A stretch of DNA of 61,109 bases from Bacteroidales bacterium. GTDB taxonomy: Bacteria; Bacteroidota; Bacteroidia; Bacteroidales; JACABE01. The notes under the pieces were generated by a model that saw only the letters and a list, made by a program, of their open reading frames with translations, searched no databases and had not been told where the DNA came from. Below, piece by piece: positions 51,248 through 58,777 of this stretch. How positions within the stretch are numbered: position 1 is the stretch's first letter; every line of letters begins with the position of its first letter. The position numbers and the translations under genes were made by a program. The stretch covers positions 1-61,109 of the forward strand of contig JAHEYQ010000027.1 in the NCBI GenBank assembly GCA_023251515.1, read 5' to 3'.

Positions 51248-52087
51248 TCACTTTTTTAATTTAATTACACTAACTTTTTTCATTGTTGTTTTTGTTATTG
51301 CAACTGTTTTATAACCATCGTATATTTCATAATTTATATAAAATGTTTTTTGAGGTGTAAGAAATAATGTTTCTTCATTCTTCCCTTTTCCCAATACTTT
51401 TGAGTCACTTAATATTAGCTTTTTATTTTCATCTAATATTTTATAGACAATAGTTATTTTTCTGTCATTTACAGGACCTAGAATCTTTATTTTACTAAAA
51501 AATTTGTCACCAAAATAAATTGAAGTGTCATTTAAAGGTGTAAAAAAAACGTGTCTGAAAAAATCTATTAACTTGCCATCTTCATTGTAATTTTCATAGA
51601 AAACAATTTTATTGTTTTCTTTTACGAAGTATCTTTTAAGATTCCCATTAATTAAATACTCTTTAAATTCTCCAATTACTTCATTGTTATTAAATTCGCA
51701 TGTTGATTTAATTCTGCCATTATAATAATATGTGGTATCTCTACCATTTTGCATGTTATCTTTATTACTACTTTTATACTCTAATTGTCCATTTTCAAAA
51801 TAGGCATTTTGAAATCCATTTTTATTGCCATCCACATATTTTGCTTCCCATTTTATATTTCCATTCTCATAATATTCTCTTTTAATGCCAGTAATTTTGC
51901 CACTTTTAAAATTTGCTTCAATTTTTAGTTTTCCACTTTTATAATACTCTTTATAAAATCCATCAGCAACATTATTTTTTGTTTGGTAAATAGAATGTAA
52001 TTCACCTGTGTTATAATGTTTTTTTACTGTTTTTGTACAACCAAATAAAATACATAATACAATTAAAAATACAATTGTTCTTTTCAT
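51248..52087 (-). CDS. YwqK-like MORN-variant lipoprotein, copy 2
   Basis: The product is 279 aa with the lipobox LFGCTKT. It differs from copy 1 only in the N-terminal 130 residues (for example EANFKSGK against EENFKNGK, VDGNKNG against VDGKKNG); the rest is identical. The repeats and likely role are as in copy 1. Confidence 0.8.
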   Translation of the reverse strand: MKRTIVFLIVLCILFGCTKTVKKHYNTGELHSIYQTKNNVADGFYKEYYKSGKLKIEANFKSGKITGIKREYYENGNIKWEAKYVDGNKNGFQNAYFENGQLEYKSSNKDNMQNGRDTTYYYNGRIKSTCEFNNNEVIGEFKEYLINGNLKRYFVKENNKIVFYENYNEDGKLIDFFRHVFFTPLNDTSIYFGDKFFSKIKILGPVNDRKITIVYKILDENKKLILSDSKVLGKGKNEETLFLTPQKTFYINYEIYDGYKTVAITKTTMKKVSVIKLKK

Positions 52088-52121
52088 TTTTTATATTTAT
52101 TCTAAGCGTAAATTAATCTTA

Positions 52122-52532
52122 TTAATAATTCTGAAAATATTTACTATTGATTTCTAATTTATAATAAGCATTCCCATATTTGCAGTTGCGACCTTTTAAA
52201 TCTAATTTTTCGTTCCAATTTATTCTTTTAAAAGGATCCATATTTATTTTCTTTTCATTAGTACAGATTTTAAGCTTTTTAAAAAATGTTGCTACTAAAC
52301 TATCTTTATAATAATCATCATAGCATTGCATTTCAACTATTTTCCTGTTAAATTCTTGTCCGGCAAAAAGTGTGTCATATTTCATATAAGAATCATCTTT
52401 GGTTTCAGATTCAATATATAATATTTGATTCGTGTTATTAATTATTGAAAAATAATAAAATACAGGAGGAGGTTCATAAACACATCCGGCAATTATAAAA
52501 ATATGATTGAATATAATTATTTTAATTTTCAT
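52122..52532 (-). CDS. Small lipoprotein
   Basis: The product is 136 aa. A short hydrophobic start ends in a lipobox (FIIAGCVYEPPP). The mature part (YFSIINNTNQILYIESETKDDSYMKYDTLFAGQEFNRKIVEMQCYDDYYKDSLVATFFKKLKIC) has five cysteines in all. Family unknown. It starts 2 bp after the next upstream gene's stop, so the two are co-transcribed. Confidence 0.65.
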   Translation of the reverse strand: MKIKIIIFNHIFIIAGCVYEPPPVFYYFSIINNTNQILYIESETKDDSYMKYDTLFAGQEFNRKIVEMQCYDDYYKDSLVATFFKKLKICTNEKKINMDPFKRINWNEKLDLKGRNCKYGNAYYKLEINSKYFQNY

Positions 52533-52534
52533 AA

Positions 52535-53041
52535 TTAATAATTATTAAAAAAAGGCTCTAGTTTAACATTATATAATTCATTAAAAATACTATCACATTC
52601 AGGAATAAAAGGTATTATTTTTGTTTTAAATCCTTCTTTTTTAAAAACAAGCCTTATATAACGATATTTAGGATTACCTTTATGGGGATATGTATTATTA
52701 TAAATTTTCTTTTTTATAATGATTTGATAATATCCCAAGCTATCTGATATTGAATTATATACATTTAATCTAAAAGAATTTAAATATAATGTATCTATTG
52801 CTAAATTATTTTCTATTATAGTATCTCTTTCAATAACATCTTTACAATAATCACAATTATATATAAAAATAGGGATAGGGTATCTCGAAATCATTGCATC
52901 AACTTTTATTTCAACTCCATCTAAACTACGACCATCAATTGAAGATACTTTTCCGTTAAATGTGATATACTGTTCTGGTTTATCTAAGGCAATACATGAA
53001 GATAAAAAAACAAAAAACACAATTATATATTTCTTTTTCAT
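52535..53041 (-). CDS. Lipoprotein with carboxypeptidase-regulatory-like domain
   Basis: The product is 168 aa. The SPII signal is MKKKYIIVFFVFLSSCIALD. FNGKVSSIDGRSLDGVEIKVDAMIS...SISDSLGYYQIIIKKKI...YIRLVFKKEGFKTKIIPFIPE is a CarboxypepD_reg-like beta sandwich. It is probably periplasmic and of unknown role. It lies between fragment 6 and the 52122 lipoprotein. Confidence 0.7.
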   Translation of the reverse strand: MKKKYIIVFFVFLSSCIALDKPEQYITFNGKVSSIDGRSLDGVEIKVDAMISRYPIPIFIYNCDYCKDVIERDTIIENNLAIDTLYLNSFRLNVYNSISDSLGYYQIIIKKKIYNNTYPHKGNPKYRYIRLVFKKEGFKTKIIPFIPECDSIFNELYNVKLEPFFNNY

Positions 53042-53051
53042 AAAGTTAATT

Positions 53052-53147
53052 TTAAAAGGGATTAAATATTTGTTTACTAATAGCTTTTGCCGTCACATAC
53101 AGCAAAAGCAAAAGCAAAATTAATGTTGTGATTTTGTTTGTTTTCAT
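53052..53147 (-). pseudogene. Truncated copy 6 of the signal-peptide start
   Basis: MKTNKITTLILLLLLLYVTA then KAISKQIFNPF and stop: the signal-peptide core with a changed end. It lies 14 bp after the 53162 gene stop. Confidence 0.78.
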
Positions 53148-53161
53148 TTGATTCTTGCGTT

Positions 53162-53563
53162 TTAATATGCTGGTCTTGAAATAATACCGATAACAAATAT
53201 TGAAAGAAACAAAGTAATATAGAATAGAATGTAGAGAACAGAATGAAAAAATTTAAATTTTCTTTTAATTAAAATTACCTTTCTTATTGTTTTAATCCTG
53301 TTCCTGTTAATTTTAACAGAAGATAATAAAATAATTATTGGTAATAATATTATAGCTATTCCTTTTGCCATTGGGCCAAGTGGTAATCGTTTACGTATTA
53401 TATCCCATAATAGTTCTTTATCAATAAACAAAAAAAAGAGAAATAGAAACAAGATTAATATACAAAAGAAAGATAATCCGGAAATACTATTATTAATCCC
53501 TTCCCATCTTTTTTTATAAACTCCTTTTACTAAAGAATAATGTAATACCGATAAAAAAAACAT
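53162..53563 (-). CDS. Small polytopic membrane protein, candidate immunity
   Basis: The product is 133 aa with about four hydrophobic segments (GLSFFCILILFLFLFFLFI, MAKGIAIILLPIIILL, FFHSVLYILFYITLFLSIFVIGII) and basic loops (VKINRNRIKTIRKVILIKRKFK). It resembles in layout the other small membrane proteins of this locus. Function unknown. Confidence 0.65.
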   Translation of the reverse strand: MFFLSVLHYSLVKGVYKKRWEGINNSISGLSFFCILILFLFLFFLFIDKELLWDIIRKRLPLGPMAKGIAIILLPIIILLSSVKINRNRIKTIRKVILIKRKFKFFHSVLYILFYITLFLSIFVIGIISRPAY

Positions 53564-53622
53564 ATTTTATGTAATGTTTTAATATTATATAAATAACCTA
53601 AACTTTATTTATAATAAATGAC

Positions 53623-53695
53623 TTACGGTTGTTGTCTGTGCTTTTACAGCCACTTGCAGCAGCAAAAGCAAAATTAATGTTGTGATTGTGTTTTT
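53623..53695 (-). pseudogene. Truncated copy 7 of the signal-peptide start, start codon lost
   Basis: IKKNTITTLILLLLLQVAVK then AQTTTVSHLL and a stop; the expected ATG is ATC. It follows the DUF2490 gene by about 26 bp and marks the right end of the fragment array. Confidence 0.75.
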
Positions 53696-53721
53696 TGATA
53701 ATAAAACCAATATTCTTTATA

Positions 53722-54399
53722 CTAAAACCCGAAATTATACCCCAGACAAATAATATAATCAGTCCATGGTTTTTTTACATTGCTTTCTTGTTGTATCAGA
53801 TAAGATAAATCGATGCTGTGCATTTTATTAAAACTATATTCCAAGCCAAAATTGTAGCGGGTATTGTCTTTAAAAACCTGATCGTAACTACGCAAGGGAG
53901 TATAAATTTCGTAAGATGCAAAAAATCCAATTTTCTTATTCAGGTCGTATTTCAAACTAAGCTTGTTGCGGCTGTAATTTTCGGCAGTTTTACCCTCGGG
54001 ACTCGAATAAATATCAGCATATTGCGACTGAAAACGAGTACGAAACGAAAGAGTAAATAATCTGTATTTCCCTCTTAGAGTAAGATCGAAATAATAGCGG
54101 TGGCGTTCGCTGTAAGAATCATCTACCTGGCGTTTGTTTATATAACGATAATAAGCACCCAGACGGATATATTTGTTTACCTTATAATTAATCCCAAAAT
54201 CAGTAAAGATAGTGCCAACTTCAGATATATTTTCATTCATTCTTACTTCTTCTGACAAAGAAACCGATAACTTCTTAGTGATTTCTTTTTCCAGATTCAC
54301 ACTGGTCCATAAGCCGGCATCGTTTACCTGAGCCTTAGCAGCAAGTGCAAAAAAAGAAATAAAAAGAAAAATCAGAAATTTATTTTTTTGAATTTCCAT
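53722..54399 (-). CDS. DUF2490 family outer-membrane protein
   Basis: The product is 225 aa with a signal peptide (FLIFLFISFFALAAKA). The opening NDAGLWTSVNLEKEITKKLSVSLSEEVRMNENISEVGTIFTDFGINYKVNKYIRLGAYYRYINKRQ and the regular strands to the terminal ICLGYNFGF match DUF2490, a 10-to-12-strand barrel family common in Bacteroidota. Function unknown. It lies directly upstream of fragment 7 and 36 bp after the next lipoprotein gene. Confidence 0.85.
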   Translation of the reverse strand: MEIQKNKFLIFLFISFFALAAKAQVNDAGLWTSVNLEKEITKKLSVSLSEEVRMNENISEVGTIFTDFGINYKVNKYIRLGAYYRYINKRQVDDSYSERHRYYFDLTLRGKYRLFTLSFRTRFQSQYADIYSSPEGKTAENYSRNKLSLKYDLNKKIGFFASYEIYTPLRSYDQVFKDNTRYNFGLEYSFNKMHSIDLSYLIQQESNVKKPWTDYIICLGYNFGF

Positions 54400-54435
54400 A
54401 CATTTAATATTTTAAAAAAAGTATAAAAAATTCGC

Positions 54436-54858
54436 TTATTTAAAAATATCTAATGTACCAGCATCTTTTTCCTGATCGTCGTCGGTAATTTCTACCGTTT
54501 TTACAACAGGCAATAAAGGCAGAGCAGGATTTAAAGTTTCGACATATCCGGCTGAATCTTTTGAATAAGCATAAACTGTATATTTTCCGGGACGAAGATA
54601 TTTAAACTCAAAAGTTCCGTCATAGTTAGTACTTACTTTATCGCTATACGACTTATTGTTGCCATAAACAATAAAAACATCCTGATCCTGACCCCAGTAT
54701 CTGTTTAAAATAAGTGTAAAGCTGGCATTAATATCTTTCACCCATACTTTACCGTAAATACTCGAATTACCACCTACACCTGCATCTTTTTCGCAAGCAC
54801 TGAAAATTGTTACTACTAAAGCAATAACTGCTAGTTTTATTAAAGATATTTTCTTCAT
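54436..54858 (-). CDS. Lipoprotein with a SdrD B-like/prealbumin-like domain
   Basis: The product is 140 aa. The SPII signal ends VTIFSACEKDAG. SIYGKVWVKDINASFTLILNR...NYDGTFEFKYLRPGKYTVYAYSKDSAGYVETLNPALPLLPVVKTVEITDDDQEKDAGTLDIF is a carboxypeptidase-regulatory/SdrD-B-like beta domain. It probably forms an operon with the DUF2490 barrel (37 bp gap). Confidence 0.78.
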   Translation of the reverse strand: MKKISLIKLAVIALVVTIFSACEKDAGVGGNSSIYGKVWVKDINASFTLILNRYWGQDQDVFIVYGNNKSYSDKVSTNYDGTFEFKYLRPGKYTVYAYSKDSAGYVETLNPALPLLPVVKTVEITDDDQEKDAGTLDIFK

Positions 54859-54940
54859 TTGTTTTTTGTTTTTAAATTTATAAGCACAAAGATATAAAAA
54901 GAAATTGTAGTAATAACAAAGGAAAATTTTTTAGTAAACA

Positions 54941-54998
54941 GTAAATGAGTAAATGAATAATTGAGTAAATGAGTTATTGGGTTATTAGGTTATTAAGC
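54941..54998. repeat. Period-8 array (GTAAATGA / GTTATTGG type)
   Basis: Seven consecutive octamers (GTAAATGA, GTAAATGA, ATAATTGA, GTAAATGA, GTTATTGG, GTTATTAG, GTTATTAA), then a REP-like element at 55003-55022. Confidence 0.8.
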
Positions 54999-55002
54999 GA
55001 TG

Positions 55003-55022
55003 CACTGAGCGAAGTCGAAGTG
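55003..55022. repeat. REP-like element CACTGAGCGAAGTCGAAGTG
   Basis: The same family as the three in-gene copies at 40888-40961. It sits between two period-8 arrays. Confidence 0.75.
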
Positions 55023-55207
55023 TTATTGGGTTATTCAGTTACTCAATTACTCAGTTACTCATTTATTAATGATACGAAGCAGACTCCCTTCTCATTTCAG
55101 GAGAAGGGCCGGGAATGAGGTCTTTGGATAGGTTGTGTTATTTGGTTATTAAATTAATCAATTACTCGTTTATTAATTTAATCGGTTATTCAGTTAATCA
55201 GTTAATC
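55023..55207. repeat. Period-8 arrays around one GACTCCC...GAAGGG element
   Basis: TTACTCAA / TTACTCAG octamers (55023-55070), then ACTCCCTTCTC-ATTTCAGGAGAAGGG (55083-55108, same family as 38231-38818), then further octamers (55137-55207) up to 30 bp before the recQ stop. Nothing coding is seen in 54859-55237. Confidence 0.75.
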
Positions 55208-55237
55208 TTTTGTATTGTTTAACGGCACATGTAATCC

Positions 55238-57145
55238 TTATTTTCTAGCTTTCCAGAAGAACTGCATATAGTCAACTTTTTCAATTTTGTCGTTATCTAA
55301 AAGCCATTGAATTACTTTCATTACTTTATCTTCTTCAGCATCTGTTTTTTGCACAAGTTCTTCTACGGTTTGATATTTTAGTTTTAGCAATGGTTTTATC
55401 TGATTTACAATAAAGTTAAATTCAACTTCATTCATTTCCATTTTGTTTCTTTCGAGACAAAAATCGCATTTACCACATCGCTTGTTGTTGCATTCGCCAA
55501 AATAAAACAACAAAAATTGCTGATGACATCTGTTTGCAGAACTTACATAATCAATCACCGCATTCATCTTTTTTTCGGCATTTATTTTTCTGAAATCATA
55601 GTTTTCTTTCGAAAGGAAAATATCATTTTCAGAAATCCGTTGAATAGGATAACTGATATAGGGCTTTTTTTTTGCTTTATAATAACTGATAATTTGCATT
55701 TTCGACAAATAATCAAGCATTTTTTCTACTTTATCTTCATCAGCGTTTGTACGTTTTGCAATTTCTCGTTCCGAAATTTTCACAAAATCGGTAAAAACAC
55801 CACCATAAGATCTTAAAATGGTCTTTATAAAATTATCTGTCGAAGGATTTGCAATCTGGAAACGATATAAATCTTCTTTATTTATGGTAAAATGCAATAG
55901 CGAAGTTGTATTCGGATCTTCGATAAATGAAATATATCCTTCTTTTTCAATGAATTTAAGTGCATTGTAAGCAATTGGGATATTAAAATGAAAATGATCG
56001 CAAAAATCACGCAAATCGAATTCAAAACCCAGATCTTTGCCTCCGCCTTCCGGAATTTTTAAATAATTTCCCAGCGAAAGATAAACATTTTTAATAAATT
56101 CTTTTTCAGGATATGAATTTTCAAAGTTTTGTCTTAATGCTATAATATCGGCTTTTTCGTATAGAATAATTGCTTTCGAATCCAATTCATCACGTCCGGC
56201 CCTACCCGCTTCCTGAAAATAAGCTTCCAGTGTATCGGGCAAGTCGAGATGAACCACAAATCTTACATCAGGTTTATCAATTCCCATTCCAAAAGCATTG
56301 GTAGCAACAATAATCCGGTTGCGGTTATTCATCCATAGATTTTGTTGGTCGTTTCTAATCTTTGCTTCCAATCCTGCATGATAATATCCTGTTTTTATTC
56401 CGTTTTTTATCAGGAAATTAGCTACTTCAATAGTCTTTTTCCGGCTTCTTACATATACAATTCCACATCCGTTCAACTTCTGTACTGTACGCAAAAGATA
56501 AGAAAGTTTATCTTCTTTATTCAGCACAAAATATGTCAGGTTTTTGCGTTCAAAACTTTTTTGAAACAGATTATTTTGTTTAAACCCAAGTTGCAACTGA
56601 ATATCATCAACCACATCGGGAGTTGCAGTTGCGGTTAAAGCCAATATCGGAACATTGGGTAAATATTGTTTAATTTCTTTTATTTGCAGATAGGGAGGCC
56701 TGAAATCATAACCCCATTGCGAAATACAATGAGCTTCGTCAACAGCAATTAAATTGACATTCATCTTTTTCAGATGTTCTTTAAACATATCTGTCTGAAG
56801 CCTTTCGGGAGATACATATAAAAGTTTGATGTCGCCGTAAACACAATTATTCAGTATCATTTCTATTTCACGCGGATGCATACCCGAATAAATGGCTTTG
56901 GCTTTAATCCCTTTTTTAATAAGATTTTCAACCTGATCTTTCATCAAAGCAATTAATGGTGAAATTACTACACAAATTCCGGGTTTAATCATTGCAGGAA
57001 CCTGAAAACAAATAGATTTACCTCCTCCAGTGGGTAAAAGTGCCAAAGTATCTTTACCATCCATTACAGATTGAATGATATCTTCCTGCATCGGACGGAA
57101 TTTATTATAACCCCAGTATTTTAACAATGTAGTTCTTAATGGCAC
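55238..57145 (-). CDS. recQ: RecQ family ATP-dependent DNA helicase
   Basis: The product is 635 aa. The helicase motifs are clear: motif I TGGGKSICFQ (about 39-48), DEAH (about 138), ATNAFGMGIDKPDVRFVVHLDLP and QEAGRAGRD (motif VI). The RecQ zinc site CHQQFLLFYFGECNNKRCGKCDFC and the winged-helix region follow; no HRDC domain is obvious at the C-terminus. It is a 3'-5' helicase in recombination repair. An adjacent divergent gene starts 111 bp away. Confidence 0.93.
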   Translation of the reverse strand: MPLRTTLLKYWGYNKFRPMQEDIIQSVMDGKDTLALLPTGGGKSICFQVPAMIKPGICVVISPLIALMKDQVENLIKKGIKAKAIYSGMHPREIEMILNNCVYGDIKLLYVSPERLQTDMFKEHLKKMNVNLIAVDEAHCISQWGYDFRPPYLQIKEIKQYLPNVPILALTATATPDVVDDIQLQLGFKQNNLFQKSFERKNLTYFVLNKEDKLSYLLRTVQKLNGCGIVYVRSRKKTIEVANFLIKNGIKTGYYHAGLEAKIRNDQQNLWMNNRNRIIVATNAFGMGIDKPDVRFVVHLDLPDTLEAYFQEAGRAGRDELDSKAIILYEKADIIALRQNFENSYPEKEFIKNVYLSLGNYLKIPEGGGKDLGFEFDLRDFCDHFHFNIPIAYNALKFIEKEGYISFIEDPNTTSLLHFTINKEDLYRFQIANPSTDNFIKTILRSYGGVFTDFVKISEREIAKRTNADEDKVEKMLDYLSKMQIISYYKAKKKPYISYPIQRISENDIFLSKENYDFRKINAEKKMNAVIDYVSSANRCHQQFLLFYFGECNNKRCGKCDFCLERNKMEMNEVEFNFIVNQIKPLLKLKYQTVEELVQKTDAEEDKVMKVIQWLLDNDKIEKVDYMQFFWKARK

Positions 57146-57244
57146 TTTTTCCTATTTTTTTACGAAGTTAATCATATTTGTTGAATAATTGATTTTTGAA
57201 GCAATATTTTTCAATAAAGCTATGATATTTAATAATAATATCAT

Positions 57245-57252
57245 TACTTTTG
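57245..57252 (+). promoter_or_regulatory. -7 element TACTTTTG of the EEP gene
   Basis: TACTTTTG lies 28 nt before the ATG at 57281, which argues against the upstream in-frame start at 57257. Confidence 0.5.
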
Positions 57253-57280
57253 ACGTTTGAAATCAAAAAACAATTTAAAT

Positions 57281-58116
57281 ATGAGAAAATTAATATTATG
57301 CTTAATCATCTTAATATCAATTTCTGCAAATCGGGTTTCGGCTCAATCTTACAACCTGATTACATATAATATCCGTTACAACAATCCGATGGATGGCGAA
57401 AATGCATGGGATGTAAGAAAAGATAAATTAACTGAAATGTTAAGATTTTACGATGCTGATGTTTTTGGAATTCAGGAAGGATTACAAAGTCAGATATTGT
57501 TTATCGACAGTTGTTTGCCAAATTATCAGCATTTGGGTATTGGCAGAGACGATGGCAAAACAAAAGGAGAATACAGTGCAATTTATTACAAAAAAGACAA
57601 GTTTGATGTATTAAAAACATCAACATTCTGGCTATCGGAAACACCCGATACCGTTTCGATGGGATGGGATGCAGCCTGTTTGAGAATTTGTACTTATGCA
57701 TTACTGAAAGATAAAAAACACAAAAAAAGTTTTGGGTTTTCAACACACATTTCGATCACATTGGCGAAAATGCTCAAAAAAACAGTGCTACATTGATAAT
57801 TAAGAAAATTAAAGAACTCAATAAAGAAAATTTTGCTGTAGTTTTATGTGGCGATTTTAATATGACGTCCGATAAAGCAGCTATCAAACAAATAAGCACC
57901 ATACTTAATGATAGCAAAATACTTTATAAAGGAAATAAAGACGAAAACGAAGGAACATTTAATGCATTTGAATTTACAAAACCTGCTACCGAGCGAATAG
58001 ATTATATATTTGTAAATAAATTTAAGATATTAAAATACAGAGTACTTACAGATTCGTATCAATGCAAATATTTATCAGATCATTTGCCGGTTTATACTGA
58101 AGTGGTTTATGAGTAA
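57281..58116 (+). pseudogene. Endonuclease/exonuclease/phosphatase family protein, frameshifted
   Basis: The signal peptide (MRKLILCLIILISISANRVS) and N-terminal half (YNLITYNIRYNNPMDGENAWDVRKDK...VFGIQEGLQSQ...LGIGRDDGKTKGEYSAIYYKKDKF) run in one frame to about 57730; the C-terminal half (VLCGDFNMTSD...ERIDYIFVN...LSDHLPVYTEV) continues in the next frame. Restoring one T in the AGTTTTGGG stretch (57728-57736) gives the conserved FWVFNTHFDHIGENAQKNSA. Two readable frames are 57257-57796 and 57793-58116. It is either a recent inactivating deletion or a homopolymer error in the sequence. Confidence 0.88.
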
Positions 58117-58289
58117 ATTAAATAAAAACACACATTAGAGTTCGATAAAAACATATAAGTAATAAGATGTAAATATTGTCATATTTTAAACTTTGAATTT
58201 ATATCACTATTGTCCGATAAACTTTTATTACAGTAATATTATTGGGATTTCTCACTTCTTTCGAAATTACAATCAATTGTTTATATTTA

Positions 58290-58334
58290 GGGTTGGGGTC
58301 AGAAAGCGGCTTCGCCGCTTTCTGACCCCAACCC
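58290..58334. repeat. Perfect 21-bp inverted repeat
   Basis: The arms 58290-58310 (GGGTTGGGGTC...GCGGC) and 58314-58334 (GCCGC...GACCCCAACCC) are exactly complementary around TTC. It is intergenic and may act as a terminator or be a dispersed repeat. It is immediately followed by a TCATTCAGAGCGAAGCGATG element (58361-58380). Confidence 0.8.
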
Positions 58335-58457
58335 CAACAAAAATACACTTAATGACATGTCATTCAGAGCGAAGCGATGAATCTACATATTTTGTCGGAC
58401 ACTAGTGAATTTATATATTAAAAACAAAGAATGCGGATAAATCAGATACATTCCATT

Positions 58458-58504
58458 AACGCTGATTTTACACTCGCCTGACGGCAGGCGCTTTTATCAG
58501 CGTT
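58458..58504. repeat. Nested palindrome with GCCTGACGGCAGGC core
   Basis: The outer arms AACGCTGAT (58458-58466) and ATCAGCGTT (58496-58504) enclose the hairpin GCCTG-ACGG-CAGGC. The rest of 58117-58777 is non-coding with no other feature I can name; GTCCCGAG near 58528 is shared with 12019. Confidence 0.65.
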
Positions 58505-58777
58505 TCCCAATAGTATCTGCGTTCATGTCCCGAGATGAAAGATTCGGGGATCAACGTTACAATATAATAAATTTTAAGATTTGATAATGTATTTTAAACT
58601 CTTACAATAAATGACTCTTTTAACTTAGATTTAAATTGTAAATAAAAAAGAATAAATCATATTCAATTTTTTTTGTAATTTTACGCTTCATAACATTTTA
58701 ATCATCCAACTATTCCATTAATTTATATGTCTTTAAATAATATTGTGTGGTTGATTAGAATTTAAACAATTGGTTTT

